Numbered from the stretch's first letter, positions 8,147 to 15,357 are shown. The stretch is DNA of 22,604 nt from Lysobacterales bacterium (GCA_029287515.1 JARFQZ010000163.1:1-22604), one strand, 5' to 3'. The notes: generated by a model not told the origin, from the sequence alone. Program-made: numbers and translations.

Positions 8147-9576
8147 CAGGCCGTTTCCATGTCTGCAAGGGGCTGCAGTCTCGCCCAGGCCGGCCCGAAT
8201 ATCTCGTCAGCTTCACCAGGGTCAGGCGGAATGAGAACCCCGTGCGCTTCCTGCAACAGCAATTCGTGCTCCCCTTCTTCAACCAAGAGGCTGAGGCAAA
8301 GGTCGTTGGCGGACTGCGAAACCATCAGTAGCGGGCGGTCTTCGAAAAAATCCATCACCGGCTGCAGGCGCCCCAACGCCGTCCTGGACCCGCGGCCAAC
8401 CAGATTGACGCAAACGCAATTACTGAACAACGTCACTTTGCAGCGGGACGACAGGTCTTCCACCAGGTCACCCAAATCGTCGCTGCCGAGGTGATTGGAT
8501 TCGCAATTGATCGCCAGGGTCGTTGTGGTTTCCGAGGTCGCCACCAGGTCGACCGAAACCCCTCGTTTGCGGATGGTGTCAAACACCCCGGCCAGGAAAC
8601 CGACCTGGAAACGCGCATCCAGGTTTTGCAACAGGATAACGGCCATTTGCTTCTGACAGGTGACGGTTTTGACGCCCGAGCGGCCCGTGACGCGGCTGCC
8701 GATTTTTGTGCCGGCGACATCCCGTCGGTTCAGATCGCTTATGACCACGGGCGTTTTCGTGGCCGCTGCAGCACGAATGCAGCGGGGATGCACCACTTTT
8801 GCACCGCTGGCGGCCATTTCCAGTGCTTCCGAATAATCCACCTCGAGCAGCAAGCGGGCCCCGTCAATCAATCGCGGATCTGCGCTAAACAAACCGGGGA
8901 CATCGGTCCAGATTTCAAGCCGGCTGGCCGCAAGCCGCCCTGCCAGCAGAGCTGCGGAAGTATCCGATCCGCCGCGGCCCAGCAACGCGGTCTCACCGTC
9001 CTTGTTACGGGCGACGAAGCCCTGAGTGATCAGCACAGAACCCAGTGCCGACCAACGGCTCGCCAGGCCCGGAGATTCAGCCGCGTGACAGCTTGCTGAC
9101 AACCATTGACGGGCGGGTGACACTTCACTTTCCGGCACAGTTTCAAGTGCTTCCCGCACGTCTACCCATACCGTTTCGACGGTCTGCTGCAAAAAGCAAC
9201 ACCCCATCCTTGTGCTGATCCATTCCCCCAGCGCCAGCAGTGCTGCCCGGTGCCTGGGACCCGGATCGTGCTCAAGATCCCGCAGGCACCGATCAAGCTG
9301 CTGCTCTGCATCCTCGAGCCATTGGCCTTCGCCGACCCCAAGCTCCCTGCCCAGTTTCAGGTGAACATCCAGCAGTTCCTGGCGCCTTTGTGCCGAGCCT
9401 GGTTGATAGGCCAGGGCATTGAGCTGATTGGTAACCCCCGCGACCGCGGAACAAACCAGAAGCACGCGGAATCCCTCGGACAGCCTGGCCTGGACGATGG
9501 AGGCGATCGTATCCCACTGCTTTCGCCCGGCAACGCTGGTGCCGCCGAATTTGAGCACAACCCAATTTTCAGACAC
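8146..9576 (-). CDS. lysC: Aspartate kinase, monofunctional
   Basis: Phosphorylates aspartate, the committing step to lysine/meso-diaminopimelate, threonine and methionine. From GTG 9576 it has 476 aa: the kinase signature VVLKFGGTSV at 6-15, LLGRGGSDTSAAL at 198-210, WTDVPGLFSADPR at 223-235 and KVVHPRC, then a regulatory region with ACT-type repeats from about residue 310 (MAVILLQNLDARFQVGFLAGVF and SETTTTLAI). No homoserine dehydrogenase or diaminopimelate decarboxylase domain follows. The frame stays open to 9690, but family homology begins at about residue 4 of the GTG form, and AGGG lies 10 nt upstream. The downstream coupling to murL and murD2 suggests a role in cell-wall DAP supply. 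The gene symbol is by function; the AK paralogue type is not certain. Confidence 0.9.
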   Translation of the reverse strand: MSENWVVLKFGGTSVAGRKQWDTIASIVQARLSEGFRVLLVCSAVAGVTNQLNALAYQPGSAQRRQELLDVHLKLGRELGVGEGQWLEDAEQQLDRCLRDLEHDPGPRHRAALLALGEWISTRMGCCFLQQTVETVWVDVREALETVPESEVSPARQWLSASCHAAESPGLASRWSALGSVLITQGFVARNKDGETALLGRGGSDTSAALLAGRLAASRLEIWTDVPGLFSADPRLIDGARLLLEVDYSEALEMAASGAKVVHPRCIRAAAATKTPVVISDLNRRDVAGTKIGSRVTGRSGVKTVTCQKQMAVILLQNLDARFQVGFLAGVFDTIRKRGVSVDLVATSETTTTLAINCESNHLGSDDLGDLVEDLSSRCKVTLFSNCVCVNLVGRGSRTALGRLQPVMDFFEDRPLLMVSQSANDLCLSLLVEEGEHELLLQEAHGVLIPPDPGEADEIFGPAWARLQPLADMETA

Positions 9577-9710
9577 GGTCAGAATACCCTGTTGGGGAGG
9601 ACTAAATGCATTCCCGGAAACGTTACCTAAATAGCGCTTTACTGTACAGACACATTTGGCCCATCCCCTGCATTTTCGGGCCATTGCCACCAGTTTGCCC
9701 TATTCCGCAT

Positions 9711-9738
9711 AAAAAAACGGCGCCGTAACCGGCGCCGT
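9711..9738 (-). terminator. Strong intrinsic terminator upstream of lysC (attenuator candidate)
   Basis: Read leftward, ACGGCGCCG (9730-9738), loop GTTA and CGGCGCCGT (9717-9725) form a perfect 9-bp GC-rich stem followed by a run of seven T (9711-9717). It lies 135 nt before the lysC start and no annotated leftward gene ends here, so it must end a leader or small RNA begun between it and ~10069. It has no T-run in the rightward sense. Confidence 0.8.
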
Positions 9739-9807
9739 GAAGGAGGGAGTCGTGCAGTTGACTTTTGACTACCCTTGAGGAGTGTTCCAATAAACTTGCA
9801 TTGCAAC

Positions 9808-9821
9808 TGTCATTTATGACA
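9808..9821. promoter_or_regulatory. Operator-like palindrome TGTCATTTATGACA
   Basis: Perfect 6-bp arms around a TT centre, directly after the small leader ORF. It could be a repressor site or an RNA hairpin (TGTCA-TAAA-TGACA). No regulator can be assigned from the sequence. Confidence 0.4.
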
Positions 9822-9896
9822 TCAGGCCCTGGCTGCTAGTTCCACGAATTCGAAAAAAAACTTCTGCCGGGTTCGGTTGACCAATATCAAGATCAT
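9822..9896 (-). CDS. Candidate 24-aa leader peptide or small protein
   Basis: ATG at 9896, an in-frame TAG five codons before it, and TGA at 9822-9824. AGGA at 9906-9909 sits 9 nt upstream, a good ribosome site. The peptide ends RTRQKFFFEFVELAARA; the cluster F-F-F-E-F comes from TTT TTT TTC GAA TTC. The stop is 83 nt before the leftward terminator hairpin, the layout of a transcription attenuator, with lysC as the downstream gene. Phe-rich coding does not match lysine control, so it could instead be an independent small RNA with an ORF or a chance frame. I do not recognise the peptide. Confidence 0.4.
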   Translation of the reverse strand: MILILVNRTRQKFFFEFVELAARA

Positions 9897-10006
9897 GACA
9901 GGAATTCCTGCCTAACATGAGCCTCGGTCCTGTCAATACGGGACCAGACTAACGCATATTCCCTGAATGGCCGCTGAATGGCTGCATGTCAGGGCATCCC
10001 CGGGAT

Positions 10007-10035
10007 TTGGCGCATCCGTTAATCTGTACTAGGAT
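10007..10035 (+). promoter_or_regulatory. Promoter of the EF-G-like gene
   Basis: TTGGCG (10007-10012), a 17 bp spacer and TAGGAT (10030-10035) lie 34 nt before the ATG at 10070. The ribosome site AGGA (10059-10062) is 7 nt before that ATG. Confidence 0.55.
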
Positions 10036-10069
10036 GACCGTCTCATAAAATCAGAATCAGGATTACCGA

Positions 10070-12112
10070 ATGCCGAAATATCGCACTGAAGACATCCGCA
10101 ACATCACCCTGGTCGGACATTCCGGCACAGGCAAGACAACACTGGTAGAGGCCCTTCTGGTCAAATCAGGAAAAATTGGTGAAGCGGGTACGATCGAGCG
10201 CGGAACGACCACCACCGACCACGACCCCCTCGAGAAAGAATTTCAAAGCTCACTGGATTCCGCACTTGCCAGCCTCGATTTCGACGGCATTCACGTCAAC
10301 CTGGTTGACACCCCGGGGTTCCCTGATTTCAGGGGGCCGGCGCTGACCGGTATGAGCGCCACCGAGACCACCGCTCTGGTGATCAACGCCCACAATGGCA
10401 TCGAACTTTCGACACGCCGCCTGATGCGTCGCGCCAAGCGCCGCCAACTGTGCCGGATCATTATCATCAACAAGATTGACCAGGAAGGCGTCAACCTGGA
10501 GAAGGTCGTCAGGGAAATCCGGGAAGAATTCGGTCCCGAGTGCCTGCCGATCAATCTTCCGGCCGACAACCTGAGCACGGTCAGAGACTGTTTCTACGGC
10601 ACCGAGGGTGACACCGACATTTTTTCACTGGCCGAAGCGCACGAGGCCATCATCGACCAGGTGGTCGAAGTCAACGAAGAACTGATGGAGAAATACCTGG
10701 AAGGAGAAGAACTTTCTCGCGATGAACTTCACAATGCTTTCGAGCAGGCGCTGCGTGAAGGCCACCTCGTTCCGATCTGCTTCACTTCAGCGCTGTCCGG
10801 TGCCGGCCTGGGCGAATTCCTGAAACTCTGTAAACGGTTACTGCCCAATCCGCTGGAAGGCAACCCGCCAATGATCCTGAAAGGCGAAGGCGCCGAAGCG
10901 AAGGAAGCAGAAGTCAAGCCCGATCCCAACGGGCACGTAGTCGCCCATGTTTTCAAGATCACCAATGATCCGTTCGTCGGGAAACTGAGCATCTTCCGCA
11001 TTTACCAGGGCACGGTGCGCCCGGACACGCAGTTGTTCATCGGTGATGGCCGTAAGCCGTTCAAGGTCGGGCACCTGTTCAAGTTGCAGGGCGCCAAACA
11101 CATGGAAGTCGATTCCGGAATACCCGGCGACATCTGCGCCGTGGCGAAAGTCGAGGACATTCACTACGACGCCATTCTTCACGATTCCCATGATGAGGAC
11201 AATTTTCACCTCAAGCCCCTGGATTTCCCACAACCCATGTACGGGCTGGCAGTAGAACCCAGCAGCCGAGGCCAGGAACAAAAGCTGGCACAGTCGATCC
11301 AGAAGCTGACAGAAGAAGATCCCTGTTTCGTGGTCGAACACAACCAGGAACTGAACGAGACCGTCATCAGGGGCCTGGGCGAACTGCACATGCGGGTGAT
11401 GCTGCAGCGCATGACTAGCCGCTACCACGTGGATGTCGATACCCGGCCACCCCGGATTGCCTACCGCGAAACCGTCACCCGGCCGGCAGAAGGCCACTAT
11501 CGTCATAAGAAACAGACCGGTGGCGCCGGCCAGTTCGGTGAAGTTTTCCTGCGCATCCGGCCACTGGCGCGCGGCGAAGGTTTCCAGTTCGTCAACAAGG
11601 TCGTAGGAGGCTCGATTCCCACAAGCCTGATTCCCGCCGTCGAAAAAGGGATACGCCAGATCATGACAGAGGGCGCGATCGCCGGTTACCAGTTGCAGGA
11701 TATTGAAGTCACGGTTTACGACGGCAAATTTCACCCCGTCGATTCGAAAGAAATTGCCTTTGTTATTGCCGCCAGGAATGCATTTCTCGACGCGATCCAC
11801 AACGCCGGCCCGCAGATCCTTGAGCCGATCGTCAGCGTGGACGTGACGGTACCCGACGCCGTCATGGGGGATGTCACCGGCAACCTGGCTGGTCGCCGTG
11901 CACGAATCAGCGGCACGGAAAGCCTCAGTGGCGGGCAAGTGACGGTAACAGCCGACATGCCGCTGAGTTCACTGAGTGATTACCATACCGAGCTCAAAAG
12001 CATGAGCCAGGGCCAGGGCAGCTTTACCATGGAATTCAGCCATTACGACCCTGTTCCTCACGCTGTTCAGCAGCAACTGGAAAAAGATCACCAGCCGAAA
12101 GAATCGGACTAG
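10070..12112 (+). CDS. Elongation factor G-like protein (EF-G2 type translational GTPase)
   Basis: A 680 aa five-domain EF-G paralogue, slightly shorter than canonical EF-G (~700 aa). The P-loop is GHSGTGKT (16-23), G3 is DTPGFPDF (80-87) and G4 is NKID (134-137). Later come the domain II region, QTGGAGQFGEVFLRI and domain IV/V (YDGKFHPVDSKEIAF; GRRARISGTE). The P-loop differs from the usual GHIDAGKT, and the catalytic histidine of canonical DTPGHVDF is replaced by Phe84. This fits the EF-G2 group, in which aromatic residues are known at this position and a mycobacterial member lacks GTP hydrolysis. It stands alone, away from rpsL-rpsG-tuf, with its own promoter and terminator. Its role is unknown; ribosome-linked function is inferred. 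Confidence 0.9.
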   Translation: MPKYRTEDIRNITLVGHSGTGKTTLVEALLVKSGKIGEAGTIERGTTTTDHDPLEKEFQSSLDSALASLDFDGIHVNLVDTPGFPDFRGPALTGMSATETTALVINAHNGIELSTRRLMRRAKRRQLCRIIIINKIDQEGVNLEKVVREIREEFGPECLPINLPADNLSTVRDCFYGTEGDTDIFSLAEAHEAIIDQVVEVNEELMEKYLEGEELSRDELHNAFEQALREGHLVPICFTSALSGAGLGEFLKLCKRLLPNPLEGNPPMILKGEGAEAKEAEVKPDPNGHVVAHVFKITNDPFVGKLSIFRIYQGTVRPDTQLFIGDGRKPFKVGHLFKLQGAKHMEVDSGIPGDICAVAKVEDIHYDAILHDSHDEDNFHLKPLDFPQPMYGLAVEPSSRGQEQKLAQSIQKLTEEDPCFVVEHNQELNETVIRGLGELHMRVMLQRMTSRYHVDVDTRPPRIAYRETVTRPAEGHYRHKKQTGGAGQFGEVFLRIRPLARGEGFQFVNKVVGGSIPTSLIPAVEKGIRQIMTEGAIAGYQLQDIEVTVYDGKFHPVDSKEIAFVIAARNAFLDAIHNAGPQILEPIVSVDVTVPDAVMGDVTGNLAGRRARISGTESLSGGQVTVTADMPLSSLSDYHTELKSMSQGQGSFTMEFSHYDPVPHAVQQQLEKDHQPKESD

Positions 12113-12133
12113 TCTATCCCGACTTCAACAGAG

Positions 12134-12158
12134 ACGGGCGCCCCGGCGCCCGTTTTTT
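12134..12158 (+). terminator. Intrinsic terminator of the EF-G-like gene
   Basis: ACGGGCGCC (12134-12142) and GGCGCCCGT (12145-12153) form a GC-rich stem (the real loop opens further pairs than the two central C), followed by six T (12153-12158). It lies 21 nt after the stop codon. Its T-tract complements the stop codon of the convergent kinase gene. Confidence 0.9.
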
Positions 12159-12996
12159 ATTGGAGCCCCCGACCTTGCCGCAGCAACGATCTGACCTGCT
12201 TCAGCAGCCGCCAGGCGGGCTGCTCGCTGCCGAACCAGTTCGGATTTTCCGGCTCGAGTGGATTTTCCTGGTCCATCATGAAATACGCCAACGCAATGGC
12301 AAGGTCACAGACAGTAGGGTTCATGCAGGCGTCACCGAAATCCACCACACCGTTTACCCGGCCGTTTTCCACCAGGATGTTCTCCCGGTTCAGGTCGCCA
12401 TGGATAAACTGCCAGGGCAGTCCCTGCAGCATCTTTTCCACCCGCAGCCACTGGTCGAACCCCCACTGCAAAAGCATCCTCTCTTCCGGGTCCCCAACCA
12501 GCTTTAGCTTGTCCATGTGCTGGCCGGCCTCTGCCAGGTTCCAACGATGACTGCGGTAAGCGGCCGGGTGGGTGAAGCCCCGCATCGCCCGATCGAACCC
12601 AGCGATGGTTTTTCCTACATTTTCAAGCATTTCATCTGATATATCAGCAATATTTTCTATTTCAATGCCATTAATGAACTGTAATATGCGCAACCTTTCC
12701 AAGATATTTATACGTATTTTTATTCCCGTTTCTATTTTCTTATCTAAATTTTCCATAATTTCGGGCAATTTCAAGCGAAATCCGGATAAAACAGCGTATT
12801 TCAATGCCTCCGCTTCCATCTCGACCACCTCGGCAGGCATGTCATCATCGACAATTTTTACAACCAGCCGGTCACCGTTTATCCGGGGCAGCAAGTAGTT
12901 CAGATTCTCACCGGAAAGGCGCGTCAATGTTCCGTCCAGCCCATAATTTTCCGCCAGGCATTGCAGGACAATTTTTTCTACATCTTTCGGATACAT
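12157..12996 (-). CDS. Aminoglycoside phosphotransferase/choline-kinase-family protein, C-terminally short
   Basis: Cytoplasmic small-molecule kinase fold, substrate unknown. Visible are the ATP lysine K47 in LVVKIV, an acidic EMEAEALK helix (59-66), the catalytic loop FIHGDLNRENILV (H199-G-D201, N206) and the metal motif VVDFGDA (D219). After DLAIALAYFM, where relatives of ~330-370 aa normally continue with another helical section, this 279 aa protein stops within about 40 residues. Its TAA lies in the A-run complementary to the neighbouring terminator T-tract, so a 3' loss by rearrangement is likely. Residues ~73-132 are encoded by a 30% GC stretch rich in ATA codons. The ATG at 12996 has only a weak ribosome site. 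It may be active, or a decaying gene. Confidence 0.8.
   Translation of the reverse strand: MYPKDVEKIVLQCLAENYGLDGTLTRLSGENLNYLLPRINGDRLVVKIVDDDMPAEVVEMEAEALKYAVLSGFRLKLPEIMENLDKKIETGIKIRINILERLRILQFINGIEIENIADISDEMLENVGKTIAGFDRAMRGFTHPAAYRSHRWNLAEAGQHMDKLKLVGDPEERMLLQWGFDQWLRVEKMLQGLPWQFIHGDLNRENILVENGRVNGVVDFGDACMNPTVCDLAIALAYFMMDQENPLEPENPNWFGSEQPAWRLLKQVRSLLRQGRGLQ
12601..12780. other. AT-rich island inside the phosphotransferase gene
   Basis: 54 of these 180 bases are G or C (30%), against 35 of 60 (58%) in the same gene at 12361-12420. The reading frame stays intact and encodes Ile/Lys/Glu/Asn-rich sequence with seven ATA codons in about 40 codons. Confidence 0.75.
12636..12647. repeat. 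CTGATATATCAG palindrome, copy 2 (inside the kinase gene)
   Basis: Exact copy of the 12-bp palindrome at 6228-6239, located within the AT-rich island and encoding Ala-Asp-Ile-Ser. Confidence 0.5.
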
Positions 12997-13190
12997 TCAA
13001 TCGTCACTTGCAGAAGGTTCATTATCGGCAAATTTCGATCCTGCCGGGTGATTTTCGACTCCCTGAATTGGTCCAGAATCGCATTTCTCGATTATTTTGC
13101 CCCGTAACCAGGCCTTTGATTTAGGTGCATTTCAGGAGCTTTTGAGGCTAGAATAGCGACTAACCAAGGAAAACAGGGCCCGAGAGAGGG

Positions 13191-14387
13191 ATGAAAAAAA
13201 GAACCCTGACGGTAATAGGACTTTTCTGCCTGTACTTACAGGCCTCCCCGCTTTACTCCTCACAAAATGGCTCACAGGCCGTCGAAGAGGAGCTTGCAAG
13301 GCAGTTTACCGCCTATTTCAAAAAGCGTGTGATCGAAGAAAATGTCACCGGGGCCGCTTTCGTGGTCGCCACACCGGAAGGTCTCGTGGAAATCGGTACG
13401 GCAGGATACACGGATACCAGCCGGAAACATGCCATCAATGAAAATACGATTTTCAGAATCGCCTCGGTATCCAAGACTTTCGCAGCGGGTCTTACCGCGG
13501 TCTTGATCAGCGAAGGAGAATTCGGGTGGGACGACCGCGTGGTCTCCTACGTGCCGGACTTCAGGATCAACGGCGATGCCGGCAAGGTGCGAATCCGCCA
13601 CGTGCTGGGCCAGAGCACCGGCCTGATCCCTCACGCTTATGACAACCTCATAGAGGACGGCTTGCCGATGGAGCGGATCCAGGAACAGTACCGCAAGCTG
13701 ACTTACATTTGCTCGCCCGGCCATTGCTACTCCTATCAAAACAGCATCTTCAGCCTGATTGAACCGGTCATCGAAACCACGACCCGCCGCAGCTACACCG
13801 AATTGATGAACGAGAAGATTTTCGAGCCGCTGGACATGAGGACTGCTTCAGTCGGTTACGATTCTTTCGTAAGCAACCCCAACCACGCGAAGCCCCATGT
13901 AAAAAGCCGCGGCCAGTGGAAGACTGTCAGGGTCAAGCCCAATTACTACCGGGTGGCTCCGGCTGCCGGAGTCAATGCAAGCGCACTGGACATGGGCAAG
14001 TGGCTGACCGCGCAGATGGGTGGTAATCCTGAAGTCATTCGCCCCGAGGTAATCGAAACGCTGACACGCCCAAGGGTAAAAACAACCCGGGATAAGCGCA
14101 GAAAGTACTGGCGGGACATGATCTCGGACGCACACTACGGCCTGGGCTGGCGTGTCTACCGCCTGGGGAAAAATGAAATTGCCTACCACAGCGGCTGGGT
14201 TTCGGGATACCGGGCTGACATCGCCTGGTCGGAAGAATACAAGATCGGGATCGCCGTGCTCATGAACGTTGAAGGCAGCAGCATCAGTGAAATCACGACA
14301 AAGTTCTGGCAGATGGCGTTCGAAATGCTGCAACCGGACCCGGACGCCGGTCAAATGCTGGCATCAACGAAGACCGCCTCACCCTGA
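13191..14387 (+). CDS. Secreted serine hydrolase, beta-lactamase (class C/PBP-like) fold
   Basis: 398 aa with an N-terminal signal peptide (MKKRTLTVIGLFCLYLQASP), so periplasmic or secreted. The penicillin-recognising fold motifs are in order: SxxK as S92-V-S-K95 in FRIASVSKTF, YxN as Y182-Q-N184, and H333-S-G335 in place of KTG. HSG is typical of esterase/peptidase-like members, so a hydrolase or D-aminopeptidase-type role is as likely as beta-lactamase activity; substrate unknown. ATG 13191 follows GAGAGAGGG with a short spacer. The 194 bp upstream gap to the divergent kinase contains a TAGAAT (13149-13154) but no clear -35. It ends 4 bp from the convergent nucleotidyltransferase, with no terminator visible between them. 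Confidence 0.88.
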   Translation: MKKRTLTVIGLFCLYLQASPLYSSQNGSQAVEEELARQFTAYFKKRVIEENVTGAAFVVATPEGLVEIGTAGYTDTSRKHAINENTIFRIASVSKTFAAGLTAVLISEGEFGWDDRVVSYVPDFRINGDAGKVRIRHVLGQSTGLIPHAYDNLIEDGLPMERIQEQYRKLTYICSPGHCYSYQNSIFSLIEPVIETTTRRSYTELMNEKIFEPLDMRTASVGYDSFVSNPNHAKPHVKSRGQWKTVRVKPNYYRVAPAAGVNASALDMGKWLTAQMGGNPEVIRPEVIETLTRPRVKTTRDKRRKYWRDMISDAHYGLGWRVYRLGKNEIAYHSGWVSGYRADIAWSEEYKIGIAVLMNVEGSSISEITTKFWQMAFEMLQPDPDAGQMLASTKTASP

Positions 14388-14391
14388 ACCG

Positions 14392-15357
14392 TCACCCGGT
14401 TTCTACCGGACCGATGCGGGACCACTCCGCGTATCGCCGGTTCAGAACCCGGTAATCTTCTTCATTATCGACGTCGAGGCTCAGCCCCCCAAAAGGGGTG
14501 ATGACCATTTTGATGGGCCCACCCAGTACGTCCCCGCAGGATTTCTCGGCATCTTCCGGCTTGTTTCGGGCTCTGAGCCAGTCATACAGCCTGCCCCGCT
14601 TCTTCGAAGCCATCAGTGTCAACTGCAGTCTCAGCGTCAACCAGGCCGCGCGCCACCCCCCATGCTGGCCCAGGAATTTCCAGACCAGGATCACCACGTT
14701 CTTGAGTTTTTCAGCTTTGCGGTGTTCGAAACCGGTCTCCAGGAACTCCTGGTTGGTCAGGGTCCTGGGACGACCCACATAAATATTGGCCAGGCGCACC
14801 CGGCAATTGCTGAAATTGACATAGGGCCTGTGAATACCTTCTACGGACCCCTGCCCGTAGAACGGCTTCAGTGATGCCTTTTCGGCTACGCCGGCGAGCA
14901 TCGCAAACCCGGTGTCCGCCCTGCTGTCGGCAAGCGCGCAGCGGCCGACGAAATCATCAACGGCTTCACTGGAAATCAGCGGCAGATCGCACGATATGAA
15001 CAGCAGCGGCCGTAGCGGATCATCTGCGCCGTGCAGGTCGCGATAGTCTTCTTCCGATGCCCTGATGGCCTCCCAGGCATTGGACAACAACCCGCCCGAT
15101 TGCTCCACGATGTTGATGTCACCGGCCATTCCGTCCAGCGCTTTGAGCAATCGATCACCCGGCCCGACCACGAACACTTTCCCAATGGTATGTGCCCGGA
15201 TAAGCGCCTTGACAACCCGGCACACCAGGATTTCCCCTCCCACCTCGAGGAACGCCTTGTTCTGGCCTTCGATCATCCGCCTGGGATTACTGTCCGTGCC
15301 GGCCAGCACGATGGCATCTAGCGGTTCAGGATAGGCTTGCCCGGAAGTCAATTCCAT
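14392..15357 (-). CDS. MobA-like NTP transferase domain protein
   Basis: 321 aa, no signal peptide. The N-terminal half resembles the MobA/NTP-transferase fold: AIVLAG (15-20) then a degenerate glycine-rich loop with R26-R27, QNKAFLEVGG (K34), and SCDLPLIS with the metal-type D124. The canonical GGxGTRM loop is altered (LAGTDSNPRRM), so nucleotide choice and activity are uncertain. The C-terminal half contains a hydrophobic/basic stretch around VVILVWKFLGQHGGW and ends with a GGLSLDVDNEEDY segment typical of such transferases. The ATG at 15357 lies 42 bp after the DUF3240 stop on the same strand, so it could be the last gene of the efflux operon, though no functional link is evident. I do not recognise a specific family name. 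Confidence 0.75.
   Translation of the reverse strand: MELTSGQAYPEPLDAIVLAGTDSNPRRMIEGQNKAFLEVGGEILVCRVVKALIRAHTIGKVFVVGPGDRLLKALDGMAGDINIVEQSGGLLSNAWEAIRASEEDYRDLHGADDPLRPLLFISCDLPLISSEAVDDFVGRCALADSRADTGFAMLAGVAEKASLKPFYGQGSVEGIHRPYVNFSNCRVRLANIYVGRPRTLTNQEFLETGFEHRKAEKLKNVVILVWKFLGQHGGWRAAWLTLRLQLTLMASKKRGRLYDWLRARNKPEDAEKSCGDVLGGPIKMVITPFGGLSLDVDNEEDYRVLNRRYAEWSRIGPVETG

Larger units (their letters stand above)
9577..10069. other. 493-bp divergent intergenic region with leader-like structure
   Basis: Between leftward lysC and the rightward EF-G-like gene. Contents, left to right: plain sequence to 9710; a leftward intrinsic terminator (9711-9738); AAGGAGG on the plus strand (9740-9746, read as CCUCCUU in a leftward RNA); direct TTGACT repeats (9758-9763, 9765-9770); palindrome TGTCATTTATGACA (9808-9821); a leftward 24-codon ORF (9822-9896); palindrome CAGGAATTCCTG (9899-9910); a leftward TTGACA (9931-9936) without a good -10; duplicated CTGAATGGC (9963-9971 and 9974-9982) inside CCCTGA/TCAGGG arms (9961-9966, 9989-9994); and the rightward promoter at 10007-10035. 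No tRNA or known riboswitch was recognised. Confidence 0.7.

Noticed and set aside
9577..9690. 38-residue N-terminal extension of aspartokinase
   Set aside because: Kinase homology starts at VVLKFGGTS, four residues after the GTG at 9576; the extension shows no family similarity and no ribosome site was seen for it.
9606..9728. Rightward 40-codon ORF with consensus GGAGG 5 nt upstream
   Set aside because: It is antisense to the lysC leader, has no promoter or terminator of its own, contains Pro/Cys/His-rich sequence unlike a protein family I know, and its stop lies in the terminator loop. The GGAGG is probably incidental, though it is worth checking by ribosome profiling.
9751..9777. Rightward 8-codon GTG ORF after AAGGAGG
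   Set aside because: Too short to support; AAGGAGG is better explained as the complement of the CCUCCUU next to the leftward terminator.
10838..11938. 366-codon ORF antisense to the EF-G-like gene
   Set aside because: Shadow frame of a GC-rich conserved gene; no family features, and the sense frame has full-length homology motifs.
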